This document shows, in pieces, positions 1 through 9,072 of a stretch of DNA of 64,000 nucleotides (position 1 is its first letter; every line of letters starts with the position of its first letter). Source of the DNA: Klebsiella michiganensis (GTDB lineage Bacteria > Pseudomonadota > Gammaproteobacteria > Enterobacterales > Enterobacteriaceae); contig NZ_PRDB01000013.1 in the NCBI RefSeq assembly GCF_002925905.1, positions 124,001 to 188,000 on the forward strand, in the 5' to 3' direction. The translations under genes were made by a program, and so were the position numbers. The notes beneath the pieces were generated by a model, which was not told the origin of the DNA, searched no databases, and saw only the letters and a program-made list of their open reading frames with translations.

Positions 1-601
1 GCGGATCCGGATCTCTCCTGGAGCGCTTAAGCATCTTTATACCTTCGTGAGGGGTATGCTCGATAAAGCCACTCAGGTTCGCCAGTTTGAGCAGCGCAGT
101 CAGGTTGTTCATCAGGCCGTTGACCGTGGATACAGCTCGGCCTTTTCTTTTAAGCCAAGGAGCATGATCGCTAAAGGTGTTACCAGTTAAGAGCGCGTTC
201 CTGTAATTCAACAGATCGGTATGTTGAATATCCGTAATATGCGTATTACTTCCGACGATAGCGCAAAGTGTTGCTATGCGTGATTCTGCGCCTCTGTATG
301 ACGCAGCTGACACCTCAAGCTTTTTGGCATTAAGATAAACTTTGCACAATTCACCGAAGGTTTTAATTTTTTGTGTTGTAGTGAATTTTTTAAGCGCCTT
401 TGATTCAGGGAAGTGCTCTGCATAGTCAAATTTACCTTGCTGAATCTCACTCATAATTAAAGCACGGAGATTGCCAGCTTTTTTTATATTGCTATTTGAT
501 ACAGTCCAGCCTCGCAAAACCTCGCGGCAACGTATGCCGCGATATAGAAAGCTAATTCTTATTACTTTCCCATGCAGCTCTACGCCAGCAGGCATATTCA
601 T
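1..601 (-). CDS. int: Tyrosine integrase, N-terminal part (runs off the window)
   Basis: Reading the minus strand from an ATG at 599-601 gives about 200 codons without a stop up to the window edge, beginning MNMPAGVELHGKVIRISF. The N-terminal ~70 residues look like the arm-type DNA-binding domain seen in lambdoid integrases (DUF3596 type), followed by a SAM-like core-binding region with the ending LLKLANLSGFIEHTP. The catalytic domain with the R-H-R-Y residues is outside the window, so integrity cannot be judged. The protein would integrate and excise prophage 1. The start overlaps the stop of the upstream gene fragment (TAATG), which implies translational coupling. Identification is from domain layout, moderately sure. 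Confidence 0.8.
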   Translation of the reverse strand, partial: MNMPAGVELHGKVIRISFLYRGIRCREVLRGWTVSNSNIKKAGNLRALIMSEIQQGKFDYAEHFPESKALKKFTTTQKIKTFGELCKVYLNAKKLEVSAASYRGAESRIATLCAIVGSNTHITDIQHTDLLNYRNALLTGNTFSDHAPWLKRKGRAVSTVNGLMNNLTALLKLANLSGFIEHTPHEGIKMLKRSRRDPDP

Positions 602-694
602 TATGTTTCCCCGACAAGCCTATTAATCCTGGTGTAGTTGTAGAGAAGCGTTACCCTTCCTTCTGAAGCTTTTGGATCTGGTGGGTGCTTCTTA
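601..694 (-). pseudogene. 3' stub of the gene upstream of int, possibly xis, cut by the IS
   Basis: The minus strand keeps an open frame that enters from the insertion sequence and ends in ...RVTLLYNYTRINRLVGET with a TAA that overlaps the integrase ATG. Only about 30 codons belong to phage DNA; the rest of the frame lies inside the IS. Its position directly upstream of and coupled to int is that of excisionase in lambdoid phages, but the sequence alone does not prove this. The IS removes its N-terminal part and promoter. Confidence 0.5.
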
Positions 695-1890
<1,196 letters not shown>

Positions 1891-1997
1891 CTAACATACT
1901 AGATTTGGCCTTAAAGTCTATCTTTATTGTCACATCGAGAAAGATTAGGAAATCTGATTTCAGGAACCTTTAGGCATATTATTTAAGGGTAAGAAAA

Positions 1998-2564
1998 GTG
2001 AATGAATCTATCATTGCAGTAATTATAGCATTTTTAGCCGCAATCGGCGCAATGATTAGCCTTGTGATTACTAAGGAACTAAAAACATCTGAGTTCCGTC
2101 AGGCATGGATCTCTGAATTAAGGCAAGCTCTTTCAAACTTACTTGGATATTATGAGGTATTGAAAAAAGACTCGATAGCTTCAGATGAAGATCGTAAATC
2201 TGCATACAGAGGAATTACAGTAATTCAATCAGAAATTTATCTCAGGCTCAATCATAGTAACCCTTCAACAGAAGAGATAACGCTAAGAGAAGCCATTAAA
2301 TCACTTAATATTAAAGTGACTTCTGGAACACCTTCATCTGAATTAAAAGATGATATCAATAACTTCACTATGGCAAGCCATAATGTATTAAAAAAGGAAT
2401 GGAACCGAGTGAAAAGAGGTGAGCTATTATACTTTTCGATGAAGTGGTTATGCATTGCTGTCTTTGTAATATGCCTGATTGCTTTGGCTGTATTTATTTG
2501 CAATCATTGGTCGGTAATGGTTGATGTGTTATTGGGGCGTGACTTTGTTATCTTGAGTTTATAG
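1998..2564 (+). CDS. Hypothetical membrane protein with two terminal TM segments
   Basis: A 188-residue protein of unknown function. Residues ~5-26 form a hydrophobic helix and residues ~148-170 a second one, with a charged, probably helical middle of about 120 residues facing one side of the membrane. The start is a GTG preceded by AAGGGTAAG. It is AT-rich compared with the phage structural genes and lies directly beside the right end of the IS, so its native promoter may be lost or replaced. Small bitopic proteins of this kind in the accessory part of lambdoid early regions are often cargo genes, but no function can be assigned. Confidence 0.6.
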   Translation: MNESIIAVIIAFLAAIGAMISLVITKELKTSEFRQAWISELRQALSNLLGYYEVLKKDSIASDEDRKSAYRGITVIQSEIYLRLNHSNPSTEEITLREAIKSLNIKVTSGTPSSELKDDINNFTMASHNVLKKEWNRVKRGELLYFSMKWLCIAVFVICLIALAVFICNHWSVMVDVLLGRDFVILSL

Positions 2565-2652
2565 CTGCTATAATGAATCGTTATAATTAAATTTGGCTTT
2601 TGGTTTAATATTAAGGCTGGTGAGTTTTGTTTGCAATTTAACTATGGGTGGT

Positions 2653-2799
2653 ATGATGGATGTTTCATATGCAGGAAACATGTTATTCAGCGGCCCAATT
2701 TTAACCCAGATTAGCTACGGATTTCGTTTCTCGGCAGTACACAAGTCCGGGGTTGTGCTGGGGCGCCTCCTGAATGATTACGAGGTAGGTAATGAATGA
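2653..2799 (+). CDS. Small hypothetical phage protein (48 aa)
   Basis: A short frame that starts [18 protein letters not shown] and overlaps the next gene by 8 bp (ATGAATGA), which suggests coupled translation. Upstream ATG/TTG starts in the same frame exist (2644, 2593), and the true start is unsure. No domain is recognised. The gene was probably part of the early/nin operon of prophage 1. Confidence 0.4.
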   Translation: MMDVSYAGNMLFSGPILTQISYGFRFSAVHKSGVVLGRLLNDYEVGNE

Positions 2800-3049
2800 T
2801 TTTAACATCGCAGCTAAATCACAAGAAGATCGAGACAAAGTAAGCGTCGACCTGGCTGCCTCCGGAGTCGCTTACAAAGAGCGCCTGAACATGCCGGTAG
2901 TCGCAGAAGTGGTCGCCAGAGAGCAGCCTGAACACCTGCGCGAGTATTTCATGGAGCGCGTCCGCTACTATCGCGAACAGAGCATTCAACTCCCCCGCGC
3001 ATCCGATCCGCGCTACATCGAAATGGCCAGCCAGAACGAGAAAAAATAG
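2792..3049 (+). CDS. Conserved hypothetical early phage protein (85 aa)
   Basis: The protein is hydrophilic and probably all helical, with a central region rich in Glu and Arg ([20 protein letters not shown]). A good ribosome binding site (GAGGTAGG) precedes the ATG, and the codon use matches the phage genes around it. No domain is recognised. Its place between the deleted replication region and ninG suggests a nin-region accessory gene. Confidence 0.6.
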   Translation: MNDFNIAAKSQEDRDKVSVDLAASGVAYKERLNMPVVAEVVAREQPEHLREYFMERVRYYREQSIQLPRASDPRYIEMASQNEKK

Positions 3050-3144
3050 CCTATGCTCGTTTTGCAATTTGGAATTTAGCCCGTCATAATTCCCTTGTCA
3101 GCCTGAGCAACTGACAACTGTTATCCGGCGCCAAGTGGGGACAC

Positions 3145-3372
3145 ATGGCGCACAAAGTTAAAAACACTTGGATCAAAGATTTGTATGCAATAACTTTGCT
3201 GATCTTGTTGATTATTCAGGTTGTTGCTGTAAATGCAGTATTTGTCTGCGTTGGGCTTGGGTTATTGAGTTTATCTGACGAAGTCTTGAAGATTTTCGCT
3301 GGATGTACGATGTCCCAGGTTTGTGGACTTGCCTACTGCGTTGTCAAATCTGTCTTCCGAGCTAAAAATTGA
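3145..3372 (+). CDS. Small membrane protein (75 aa)
   Basis: Residues ~12-45 form one or two hydrophobic helices (LYAITLLILLIIQVVAVNA), and a further weakly hydrophobic stretch follows. A rho-independent terminator directly follows the stop, so the transcript from the upstream genes probably ends here. No function is recognised. Confidence 0.5.
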   Translation: MAHKVKNTWIKDLYAITLLILLIIQVVAVNAVFVCVGLGLLSLSDEVLKIFAGCTMSQVCGLAYCVVKSVFRAKN

Positions 3373-3403
3373 AAAACCTTCTCTACGGAGAGGGTTTTTT
3401 TTT
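3373..3403 (+). terminator. Rho-independent terminator after the small membrane gene
   Basis: The arms ACCTTCTC and GGAGAGGGT enclose a 3-base loop and are followed by nine to ten T residues. Confidence 0.8.
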
Positions 3404-3539
3404 GAACATACATTTTCCATGTGCGTCTGATCTGCGCAGCATCGAAATGGTTGATGTAGAACACCAAACAGTAACTCTTCTGACTTAACCGATCTCGCGG
3501 TTGCCGTCCACCGATGAATGTTTCCTTTTATAGCCTGGT

Positions 3540-3675
3540 AAATAGGGGGTTGCACACTACACAAAATGTGCATTCTTTGTCGCGCTAGTGTTTTCTGCTA
3601 CCTCATTTTACATGTAATTAACTAAATTCTGAAATTGGTTGAATTCTTCTAACTGAGTGAAATAGGGGGTTGCAC
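3540..3675. repeat. Two copies of a 16-bp direct repeat, 120 bp apart, in a gene-free stretch
   Basis: AAATAGGGGGTTGCAC occurs at 3540-3555 and at 3660-3675, each followed by a similar A-rich ATGTG segment. The first copy also forms an inverted repeat, TGCACA-N10-TGTGCA. The surrounding 3404-3905 stretch shows no convincing gene. The repeats could be operator or iteron-like sites of the phage; nothing in the sequence decides this. Confidence 0.55.
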
Positions 3676-3905
3676 CAGAGAAAAAATGTGAATGACTTTT
3701 TTATATTTAGTGGTTTTCTATAATGCATTGAATTTATTGCTCTTTGTATTTTCATTGCCATTCTATTTTGTCTGTAAAAATAGGGTCTTGATGGACGATC
3801 TAAATATGTCATTGTATTCCAGAGCGTCGCGAGTTCATTTTTAGCCATCCCTGTACAGGAAAAGAAAAATCTACGATTTATGAAATATTCACAAGGTGCG
3901 GACTG

Positions 3906-4073
3906 ATGAATAAGAAAGAAATGAATGAAGCAATGGACGTTTTGGGTACGTATGTTGTCAACCACCTTTCTGGTGGAGTTTATGTTGTAACCCCGCTTAA
4001 TGAAGGAGAGATTGTAATCACAAAGGAATCTCACGAGGAGTGTAAAGTATTCTTCCGGAAGAAGAAAAAGTGA
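3906..4073 (+). CDS. Small hypothetical protein (55 aa)
   Basis: Starts MNKKEMNEAMDVLGTYVV and ends in a very basic tail (FFRKKKK). An AAGG ribosome binding site lies about 9 bases upstream. The central segment (GGVYVVTPLNEGEIVI) looks like a beta hairpin. No family is recognised. The frame is supported mainly by its clean start, its position in front of the nin genes, and its amphipathic composition. Confidence 0.45.
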   Translation: MNKKEMNEAMDVLGTYVVNHLSGGVYVVTPLNEGEIVITKESHEECKVFFRKKKK

Positions 4074-4132
4074 TTTATACTAATCACCTCGGCTGAACAC
4101 CGAACCTATCGCGCCATCACCGGAGTAAAGTG

Positions 4133-4222
4133 ATGACGCAAAAACGCATCAACGCCATTTTACGCCGTGCCTCAGTGCGCGGTGTTTCCGTTTGTCTTTC
4201 GCACCCAGGCGGTGCGATATGA
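4133..4222 (+). CDS. Possible leader-size nin gene (29 aa)
   Basis: A very short frame, MTQKRINAILRRASVRGVSV..., is preceded by GGAG and ends with a TGA that overlaps the ATG of ninG (ATGA-type overlap). The tight overlap suggests translational coupling, and lambdoid nin regions often contain such small genes. The length makes it uncertain. Confidence 0.35.
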   Translation: MTQKRINAILRRASVRGVSVCLSHPGGAI

Positions 4223-4812
4223 GAGACCCTCGTCGCAGATGTAAAGCACCCGGCTGCGGTGCCTGGTTTAACTTTACCTATCCAAATGTTTACTGGTGTT
4301 GCGAAGAGCATAAGAGCCAGTACCTAGCGCATCAGCGCGAGAAACAAAAGGTTAAGGCACAAAACAGGTTAAAAAATAAACCCGTTCACCATATCCGCCC
4401 TCAACCAACGACGGCTGAAAAACCTCTCAGCCACTGGCTGGAAGTCACCGAGCGCGTGGTTAATACCCTTTGCCGTGAAATGGCCCTCGTTAATGGGGAG
4501 GGGTGTATTTCCTGCGGTACTCAGGACGCCAAAGTCTGGCATGCGGGGCATTACAGAACCGTTGCTAAAGCCTCTCATCTGCGGTTTACCCGCATCAACA
4601 TCAACCTGCAGTGTGATGACTGCAATGTCGGAAAGTCCGGGAATATCAAACCTTACCGGGTCGGGCTGGTGGAAAAAATCGGTGAAGCCGCAGTTCAGGG
4701 GCTTGATAACGACAACCGGATTCACCGCTGGACCATCGAAGAGCTGGAAGCCATCCGCCTGCAGGCTTACGCCGACTTACGCGTACTGAAAAAAGCGCAG
4801 GAGGCCGCATGA
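4219..4812 (+). CDS. ninG: NinG recombination/maturation accessory protein
   Basis: The 197-residue protein has the NinG layout: an N-terminal cysteine cluster (CKAPGCGAWF ... YWCCEEH), a basic middle, and an HNH-like zinc region in the C-terminal half (CISCGTQ ... HAGHY ... LQCDDCN). Lambda NinG (about 204 residues) helps Red-type recombination. The start chosen at 4219 gives the usual N-terminus and overlaps the preceding tiny gene; an earlier alternative start would add nine unlikely residues. The gene overlaps the methylase downstream by 4 bp (ATGA), so both are translated from one transcript. Confidence 0.9.
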   Translation: MRDPRRRCKAPGCGAWFNFTYPNVYWCCEEHKSQYLAHQREKQKVKAQNRLKNKPVHHIRPQPTTAEKPLSHWLEVTERVVNTLCREMALVNGEGCISCGTQDAKVWHAGHYRTVAKASHLRFTRININLQCDDCNVGKSGNIKPYRVGLVEKIGEAAVQGLDNDNRIHRWTIEELEAIRLQAYADLRVLKKAQEAA

Positions 4813-5453
4813 CTAATCCTTACTGCGAATCCCTCTCAACCCTACGCAACGCACCATCCCATTACTTAAAAGAGGTTGGTGACCAGTGGCGAACGCCGGA
4901 TCCGCTTTTCCGGGGTATCAACGCGATGTTTGGCCCGTTGATGCTGGACCTGTTCGCTGATGACAGCAATGCAAAATGTCCTGTCTGGTACACCGCAGAA
5001 GATAATGCGCTGACACAGGACTGGTCGGAAATGCTGGACTCAATTGGTGGCGCTGCATTTGGCAACCCCCCTTACAGCCGTTCTCAATACCACGAAAAGC
5101 AAGCCATCACTGGCATGACTCACATCATGAACTACGCAGCAGCGCAACGAGAGAAGGGCGGCCGCTATGTGTTCCTGGTCAAATCCGCAACGAGCGAAAC
5201 ATGGTGGCCAGAAGATGCGGATCATGTTTGCTTTATCCGCGGGCGAATTGGTTTCGATCTGCCTGTCTGGTTTAAACCCGCCAACGACAAACAAAGGCCG
5301 ACCAGCGCGTTTTTTGCTGGTGCCATAGCTGTATTTGATAAGACCTGGCGAGGCGAGAAATTCAGCTACATCAACCGCACCGAACTGGAAGCGAAAGGCC
5401 ACGCGTTTATGGCGCTGGCGCAGTTTGCCATTGATAAGAAGGTGACCGCATGA
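4809..5453 (+). CDS. dam: Phage N6-adenine DNA methyltransferase (Dam-like)
   Basis: A 214-residue protein with the catalytic motif FGNPPYSRSQY (NPPY) at about residues 83-93 and a DLFADDSNAKC segment upstream of it. This is the arrangement of the phage Dam_N6A family, which methylates adenine in DNA at Dam-like sites. It sits between ninG and the antiterminator, where such a gene is common in lambdoid phages, and may protect the phage genome from host restriction. It is full length for the family, with 4-bp overlaps on both sides. Confidence 0.9.
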   Translation: MTNPYCESLSTLRNAPSHYLKEVGDQWRTPDPLFRGINAMFGPLMLDLFADDSNAKCPVWYTAEDNALTQDWSEMLDSIGGAAFGNPPYSRSQYHEKQAITGMTHIMNYAAAQREKGGRYVFLVKSATSETWWPEDADHVCFIRGRIGFDLPVWFKPANDKQRPTSAFFAGAIAVFDKTWRGEKFSYINRTELEAKGHAFMALAQFAIDKKVTA

Positions 5454-5590
5454 GCCGTGACGCAATCGAGCGGATCCGCTACCGCTGGAAAAAGCTTCGT
5501 CTTTGCCGTCATCGCGGCACTGTATTAGTTGACTACCGCATCCTCAAAAACTTTATACGCACCTGTCAGATCCGGGGAGAGACAGCATGA
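5450..5590 (+). CDS. Small basic nin-region protein (46 aa)
   Basis: The frame begins MSRDAIERIRYRWKKLRLCR, is strongly basic, and overlaps both the methylase stop (ATGA) and the antiterminator start (ATGA). Chained overlaps of this kind are strong evidence for translation. No domain is recognised. Confidence 0.6.
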   Translation: MSRDAIERIRYRWKKLRLCRHRGTVLVDYRILKNFIRTCQIRGETA

Positions 5591-6186
5591 CTCCAATGCA
5601 ACGCCGTAGACAAAATGCCGCTATGTCAGAAGTCGCGGTTGCCACGCATAAACGATACCTCGGACGCCCCGAATTACTTACCGGCATTCAGTCTGCCTGG
5701 ATTAAATCCCTGCTCACTGTTTGGGGGGAAAGCCTCCGAGGAGCCACTTTCCCCCGCAAGCCTACAACGCATTCGTGCTGGTGGGCCGTCAAAGGGGTCA
5801 GATGGTCAGACAAAGCACTTGAGCGTTTCACTGCTGCGCTTGAACAGGCAAGGAGTGAGGGGTTTCGCGGGCCTAATGCCCTGAAGAGGGCACAGATAAT
5901 TTTATGGCCAAAGCCAGAGACTAACGTCATAGACAGCGCTATCAGTGATGATGATGCTGATTTTGTGGAGAAATGTGTGCTCGATGCCTTTGATGTTAAC
6001 GACCCTGTTTATATTGTTGGGCTGAGCTATTACACGACGAGAAAAAAAATATCTGATATTACCAGGGAGCTTCAGAAGATAGCCCCATGGCTGACGGCAG
6101 ACCAGGCAAGAGAGCGCGTGAAATGGTGCCTTAAGATATTTCAGGGAAGGGCATTTCTATCTGCACGCAAAAACCTGAGGAGTTAG
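5587..6186 (+). CDS. Q-type late antitermination protein (DUF1133 family)
   Basis: The 199-residue protein matches the DUF1133 family of lambdoid phages, which stands where lambda Q stands. It would bind near the late promoter and let RNA polymerase read through terminators into lysis and morphogenesis genes. The C-terminal part (LSYYTTRKKISDITRELQK ... ARERVKWCL) looks like a helix-turn-helix. It is followed by more than 600 bases of structured non-coding DNA with terminators, as expected for a Q-dependent late promoter region. The DNA-binding role is known for Q families; here it is inferred from family and position. Confidence 0.85.
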   Translation: MTPMQRRRQNAAMSEVAVATHKRYLGRPELLTGIQSAWIKSLLTVWGESLRGATFPRKPTTHSCWWAVKGVRWSDKALERFTAALEQARSEGFRGPNALKRAQIILWPKPETNVIDSAISDDDADFVEKCVLDAFDVNDPVYIVGLSYYTTRKKISDITRELQKIAPWLTADQARERVKWCLKIFQGRAFLSARKNLRS

Positions 6187-6315
6187 GTTTTTTGCTTTTT
6201 GTGCTCAAGGTTCATTTTATAATTGATTTTCACCCAAAAATTTAGATAATCCATTCATGCTTGGCAGAGCTGCGCCACGATGGCAGCGATGAGAAGCGAC
6301 AATTTGAATATAACG

Positions 6316-6340
6316 AAAACCCCGCCAATGCGGGGTTTTT
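6316..6340 (+). terminator. Rho-independent terminator in the late leader
   Basis: AACCCCGC-CAAT-GCGGGGTT is followed by a T run. It is the first strong terminator after Q, so it is a candidate for the terminator that Q must overcome. Confidence 0.8.
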
Positions 6341-6349
6341 GCTTTCCGG

Positions 6350-6403
6350 CGATACGACAGGGGTATTCGCGAGATGCATTGCATCAGTACCCCTGTCACA
6401 TCG
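6350..6403. other. Long imperfect hairpin, about 54 bases
   Basis: A perfect 10-bp stem GACAGGGGTA/TACCCCTGTC (6356-6365 with 6388-6397) is flanked by CGAT/ATCG pairing and topped by a GATGC/GCATC inner stem with a 3-base loop. It lies between two terminators and does not encode protein. It may be part of a leader RNA or small RNA, or a protein-binding site. Confidence 0.6.
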
Positions 6404-6585
6404 TCGTAGAGCATTGAAACGAGTTTCATCAGATGTTAAATTTTTGGTGTGGTGAATCCCCCTATGCGGAGGGGCATTGCCAGTCTGATATGTTTTTTTG
6501 CGCATTGCGAGTCGTCTGTGGACTGGCGGCGACTTACCGGGAGGCACCCGGCACCACACCTAATAAAAAATGATGATAGCTGTAA

Positions 6586-6607
6586 GGCCCACTTCGGTGG
6601 GCTTTTT
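6586..6607 (+). terminator. Rho-independent terminator
   Basis: GCCCAC-TTCG-GTGGGC with a T-rich tail (6603-6610). Confidence 0.85.
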
Positions 6608-6615
6608 CTTTGGGC

Positions 6616-6646
6616 AAAAAAAAAGCCCGCATGGTTTCATGCAGGC
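6616..6646 (-). terminator. Minus-strand rho-independent terminator
   Basis: On the minus strand GCCTGCATG-AAAC-CATGCGGGC is followed by eight to nine T residues. It would end the leftward transcript of the gene at 6844-7254. Confidence 0.8.
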
Positions 6647-6739
6647 AAGGCAGTTACATTTAGATTTTGTCCCGGTATATGTTTTTTTGTCCGGAAGTTG
6701 AAAGATACTGTCTTGACTACTTTTTGTAAATAACGGATT

Positions 6740-6779
6740 CAAATCACAAGGCCATGCATTTGCGTGGCCTTGTGATTTG
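6740..6779. repeat. 18-bp inverted repeat (strong hairpin, no T tract)
   Basis: The arm CAAATCACAAGGCCATGC at 6740-6757 pairs with 6762-6779 with a single G-T wobble and a 4-base loop. It lies in the 3' untranslated region of the leftward gene and has no obvious U tract on either strand. Confidence 0.75.
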
Positions 6780-6843
6780 TGCCACCAGAGCATCATTCAC
6801 TCTGTGCTTTGTCGTTAATCCATCTGGCGGCCATCCTAAAGGA

Positions 6844-7254
6844 CTATCTGCTGAGTTCTTTTTTCAGAGGTTGCATTTTCTTCAGTACCTCATCTGAATT
6901 AGTGACTGAGAAACCCGTCGGGAAAAATAGCATTCCATCGGATGGATGTTCATCGTGCCAGTGCTTCGTGGTGGCCATCGTATGAGCGTCGAGATAACTG
7001 GTGTAAGCATCAAGGAGAGCGTTTTTCCTGCGCCTCGGGGCGTAAGGTAGCAACTGGTTGAAATCAGCATCGCTGATAAGCCTGAATGGATAAGAGCCTC
7101 CTTCAATAGCCTCAATTTCGCTTAGCAACTTTCCCCGCAGTGGTGCGGAATGCTTCCTGAACTCTGCCTTACGTGACGAATGGTTACTGATTAGTGACGG
7201 AATAAAGAGCCCTAGCAGTGTCAGTATCACTCCGATTACTGAAATAATTTCCAT
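6844..7254 (-). CDS. Hypothetical membrane-anchored protein (136 aa)
   Basis: Residues 2-22 (EIISVIGVILTLLGLFIPSL) form a signal-anchor helix; the rest is soluble, with an Arg/Lys-rich patch (YAPRRRKNALLDAY). It is transcribed opposite to the surrounding phage genes, between two minus-strand features (terminator 6616-6646 and the divergent small gene at 7266). That is the typical setting of a prophage-expressed moron gene. Function unknown. Confidence 0.6.
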   Translation of the reverse strand: MEIISVIGVILTLLGLFIPSLISNHSSRKAEFRKHSAPLRGKLLSEIEAIEGGSYPFRLISDADFNQLLPYAPRRRKNALLDAYTSYLDAHTMATTKHWHDEHPSDGMLFFPTGFSVTNSDEVLKKMQPLKKELSR

Positions 7255-7265
7255 GAGATTTCCCT

Positions 7266-7364
7266 ATGCCTGATTTTGTTTATTCAGTATTACCCGTGGT
7301 GGGATTCGGTTTTTCTTGTTTTGGTCTTGGATACATCCTTGGCTTCGTACGCGGACGAGACTGA
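7266..7364 (+). CDS. Tiny membrane protein (32 aa)
   Basis: MPDFVYSVLPVVGFGFSCFG and the following residues form one hydrophobic helix with a basic end (VRGRD). It is divergent from the gene at 6844-7254. Single-helix proteins of this size are common next to phage lysis genes. Support is limited to composition and position. Confidence 0.35.
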   Translation: MPDFVYSVLPVVGFGFSCFGLGYILGFVRGRD

Positions 7365-7496
7365 ACAAGAAGAATAAATCCGTCTGAGAGGGTGGTGAAC
7401 CCTGATATTTTTACAGTAATTTTTGGTGGCTGTCACCTGGCGGCCATCCTATTTTCCCCTCGTTCTGAGAGGATCCACAGCAATAGAGGGGGCTAA

Positions 7497-7892
7497 ATGT
7501 CCGATCCTGTTTCTGCCACAACGATAGCAGCTGGTGGACTGTTCGGCGCCAGCCTATTCGGCCTTGCAACTGGTATTGATTACGGCGTGGTATTTGGTGC
7601 GTTTGCTGGTGCGGTGTTCTATGTCGCAACGGCGGTGAATATTAGCCGCATAAAGCTGGTGGGCTATTTTATCACTTCATTCATATTCGGTGTGATTGGT
7701 GCTCCTCTGCTGGGGTCGTACTTCTCAAAGTGGACTGGTTACAACGACAGGCCGCTTGATGCACTCGGAGCGGTAATCGTGGCAGCCATAGCCATTAAGT
7801 TGCTGACGTTCGTAAACAGTCAGGACCTGGGTAGCCTGTTTGGGATTCTCTCTCGCTTACGTGGAGGAGGGACAAGCAATGGTAACAAGTGA
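7497..7892 (+). CDS. Putative holin, three or more TM segments
   Basis: The 131-residue protein has hydrophobic helices at about residues 9-27, 30-48, 55-75 and 88-105, a Gly/Ala-rich N-terminus and a basic C-terminal tail (LRGGGTSNGNK). It is the first gene of the lysis cassette and is followed directly by a second holin-like gene and the endolysin. The ribosome binding site GAGGGGG is strong. Holins permeabilise the inner membrane to let endolysin out. Confidence 0.75.
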   Translation: MSDPVSATTIAAGGLFGASLFGLATGIDYGVVFGAFAGAVFYVATAVNISRIKLVGYFITSFIFGVIGAPLLGSYFSKWTGYNDRPLDALGAVIVAAIAIKLLTFVNSQDLGSLFGILSRLRGGGTSNGNK

Positions 7893-8160
7893 TCCGAGCG
7901 CAATCATCAATGCGGTGATATGCGCTGTAATTGTTGTTGCGTTGATGTTCTACCGGCGCGACGGGTCAAGACACCGCCCCATGATATCGCTGATGGCTTA
8001 CTTCACTGTGCTGGTTTACGCCAGCATCCCTTTCCGTTTCCTGTTTGGCCTGTACGAGTCATCCCACTGGCTGGTGGTGCTGGCTAACATTCTTATCTGC
8101 GGCGCGGTTCTCTGGTTCAGGGGGAATGTGGCGCGACTGGTTGATGCACTGAGGCACTGA
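7879..8160 (+). CDS. Phage holin family 3 / holin-like protein (93 aa)
   Basis: Three hydrophobic helices (about residues 8-25, 35-56, 63-80) and a short charged C-terminus fit the Phage_holin_3-type family. The start at 7879 lies inside the upstream holin gene and has GGAGGAGGG in front. The stop overlaps the endolysin start (TGATG). Two holin-like genes in tandem could act as holin and antiholin, or one could be a pinholin-type partner; the sequence does not decide. Confidence 0.75.
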   Translation: MVTSDPSAIINAVICAVIVVALMFYRRDGSRHRPMISLMAYFTVLVYASIPFRFLFGLYESSHWLVVLANILICGAVLWFRGNVARLVDALRH

Positions 8161-8789
8161 TGAATAAATCACAATTCCAGAAGGCGGCTGGTATCAGCGC
8201 CGGGTTAGCTGCGCGCTGGTTTCCGCATATTGATGCTGCGATGAAAGAATTCGGCATCACTGCTCCACTCGACCAGGCGATGTTCATTGCCCAGATGGGG
8301 CACGAGTCAGGAGGCTTTACCCGGCTGGTGGAAAATCTGAACTATGCAGCAGATAGCCTTGTGCCTACGTTCGGTAAACACCGTATCACCGCCCAGCAGG
8401 CCGCCGCACTCGGCAGAACGGCAACACAACCAGCTAATCAGCGAGCAATCGCGAATCTGGTGTATGGGGGCGAGTGGGGAAAAAAGAATCTCGGTAATCA
8501 GGTTGCCGGTGATGGCTGGAAATATCGCGGTCGCGGACTGAAACAAGTTACGGGCTTGAGCAACTATCGCAGCTGCGGACAGGCGCTGAAGCTTGACCTT
8601 GTTACCCAGCCTGAGCTGCTGGAGCGAGATGATTATGCCGCTCGTTCAGCCGCATGGTTTTATGTTTCCCACGGTTGCCTTCTTCATTCCGGTGATGTTG
8701 AGCGCGTAACCCTGCTTATTAACGGTGGCCGCAACGGTCTGGATAAACGCCGAGCGCTGTTTAACCAGGCTAAATCAGTACTGATGTGA
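8160..8789 (+). CDS. Endolysin, glycoside hydrolase family 19 (chitinase-like)
   Basis: The 209-residue protein shows the GH19 phage-lysozyme pattern: the catalytic Glu in FIAQMGHESGGF (about residue 50), YGGEWGKKNLGN, and the WKYRGRGLKQVTGLSNY motif. It degrades the glycan backbone of peptidoglycan for lysis. There is no signal sequence, so release depends on the holin. It overlaps the upstream holin by one base. Confidence 0.95.
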   Translation: MNKSQFQKAAGISAGLAARWFPHIDAAMKEFGITAPLDQAMFIAQMGHESGGFTRLVENLNYAADSLVPTFGKHRITAQQAAALGRTATQPANQRAIANLVYGGEWGKKNLGNQVAGDGWKYRGRGLKQVTGLSNYRSCGQALKLDLVTQPELLERDDYAARSAAWFYVSHGCLLHSGDVERVTLLINGGRNGLDKRRALFNQAKSVLM

Positions 8790-8796
8790 GGTCGCT

Positions 8797-9072
8797 ATGG
8801 GCATTGAAATGATTATTGGTCTGGCAACTGCGTTACTGGCCGTTATCGCTGGCGCATTTGGGTTAGGCCATTCACGCGGAACCAGCAAGGCAGAAGCCAA
8901 AGCAGAGCAGCAGCGTATCGAAGAGAACGCTGCGGCCAGCATTGCCGCGGCAGAACGTAAGGCGGAAGTTACGAAAGGGGCCAGTGATGTACAGCAGACT
9001 GTTAGCCATATGCCTGATGACGATGTTGATCGGGAGCTGCGCGAAAGATTTACCCGCCCCGGTGGTAGTTGA
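8797..9072 (+). CDS. Rz-type inner-membrane spanin subunit
   Basis: The 91-residue protein has an N-terminal membrane helix (IIGLATALLAVIAGAFGLGH) followed by an Ala/Glu/Lys-rich coiled coil (residues ~28-70), the layout of i-spanins. The Rz1-like lipoprotein gene begins inside it in another frame. Together they would join inner and outer membranes at the last step of lysis. Confidence is based on topology and nested arrangement. Confidence 0.8.
   Translation: MGIEMIIGLATALLAVIAGAFGLGHSRGTSKAEAKAEQQRIEENAAASIAAAERKAEVTKGASDVQQTVSHMPDDDVDRELRERFTRPGGS

Larger units (their letters stand above)
6187..6843. other. Structured gene-free stretch after Q (late promoter/leader region)
   Basis: No convincing gene is seen. 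The stretch contains a plus-strand terminator (6316-6340), a long hairpin (6350-6403), a second plus-strand terminator (6586-6607), a minus-strand terminator (6616-6646) and an 18-bp hairpin (6740-6779). In lambdoid phages the Q-dependent late promoter and its leader RNA lie here. The block with GAATCCCCC/GGAGGGG and GGCGGCGACTTACCGGGAGG resembles, from memory, sequences found at the same place in other enteric prophages. Confidence 0.5.

Noticed and set aside
3618..4034. 138-codon minus-strand frame over the region before ninG
   Set aside because: It covers the repeats and the small plus-strand gene at 3906; composition (many Phe, Asn, Cys) and lack of ribosome binding site speak against it.
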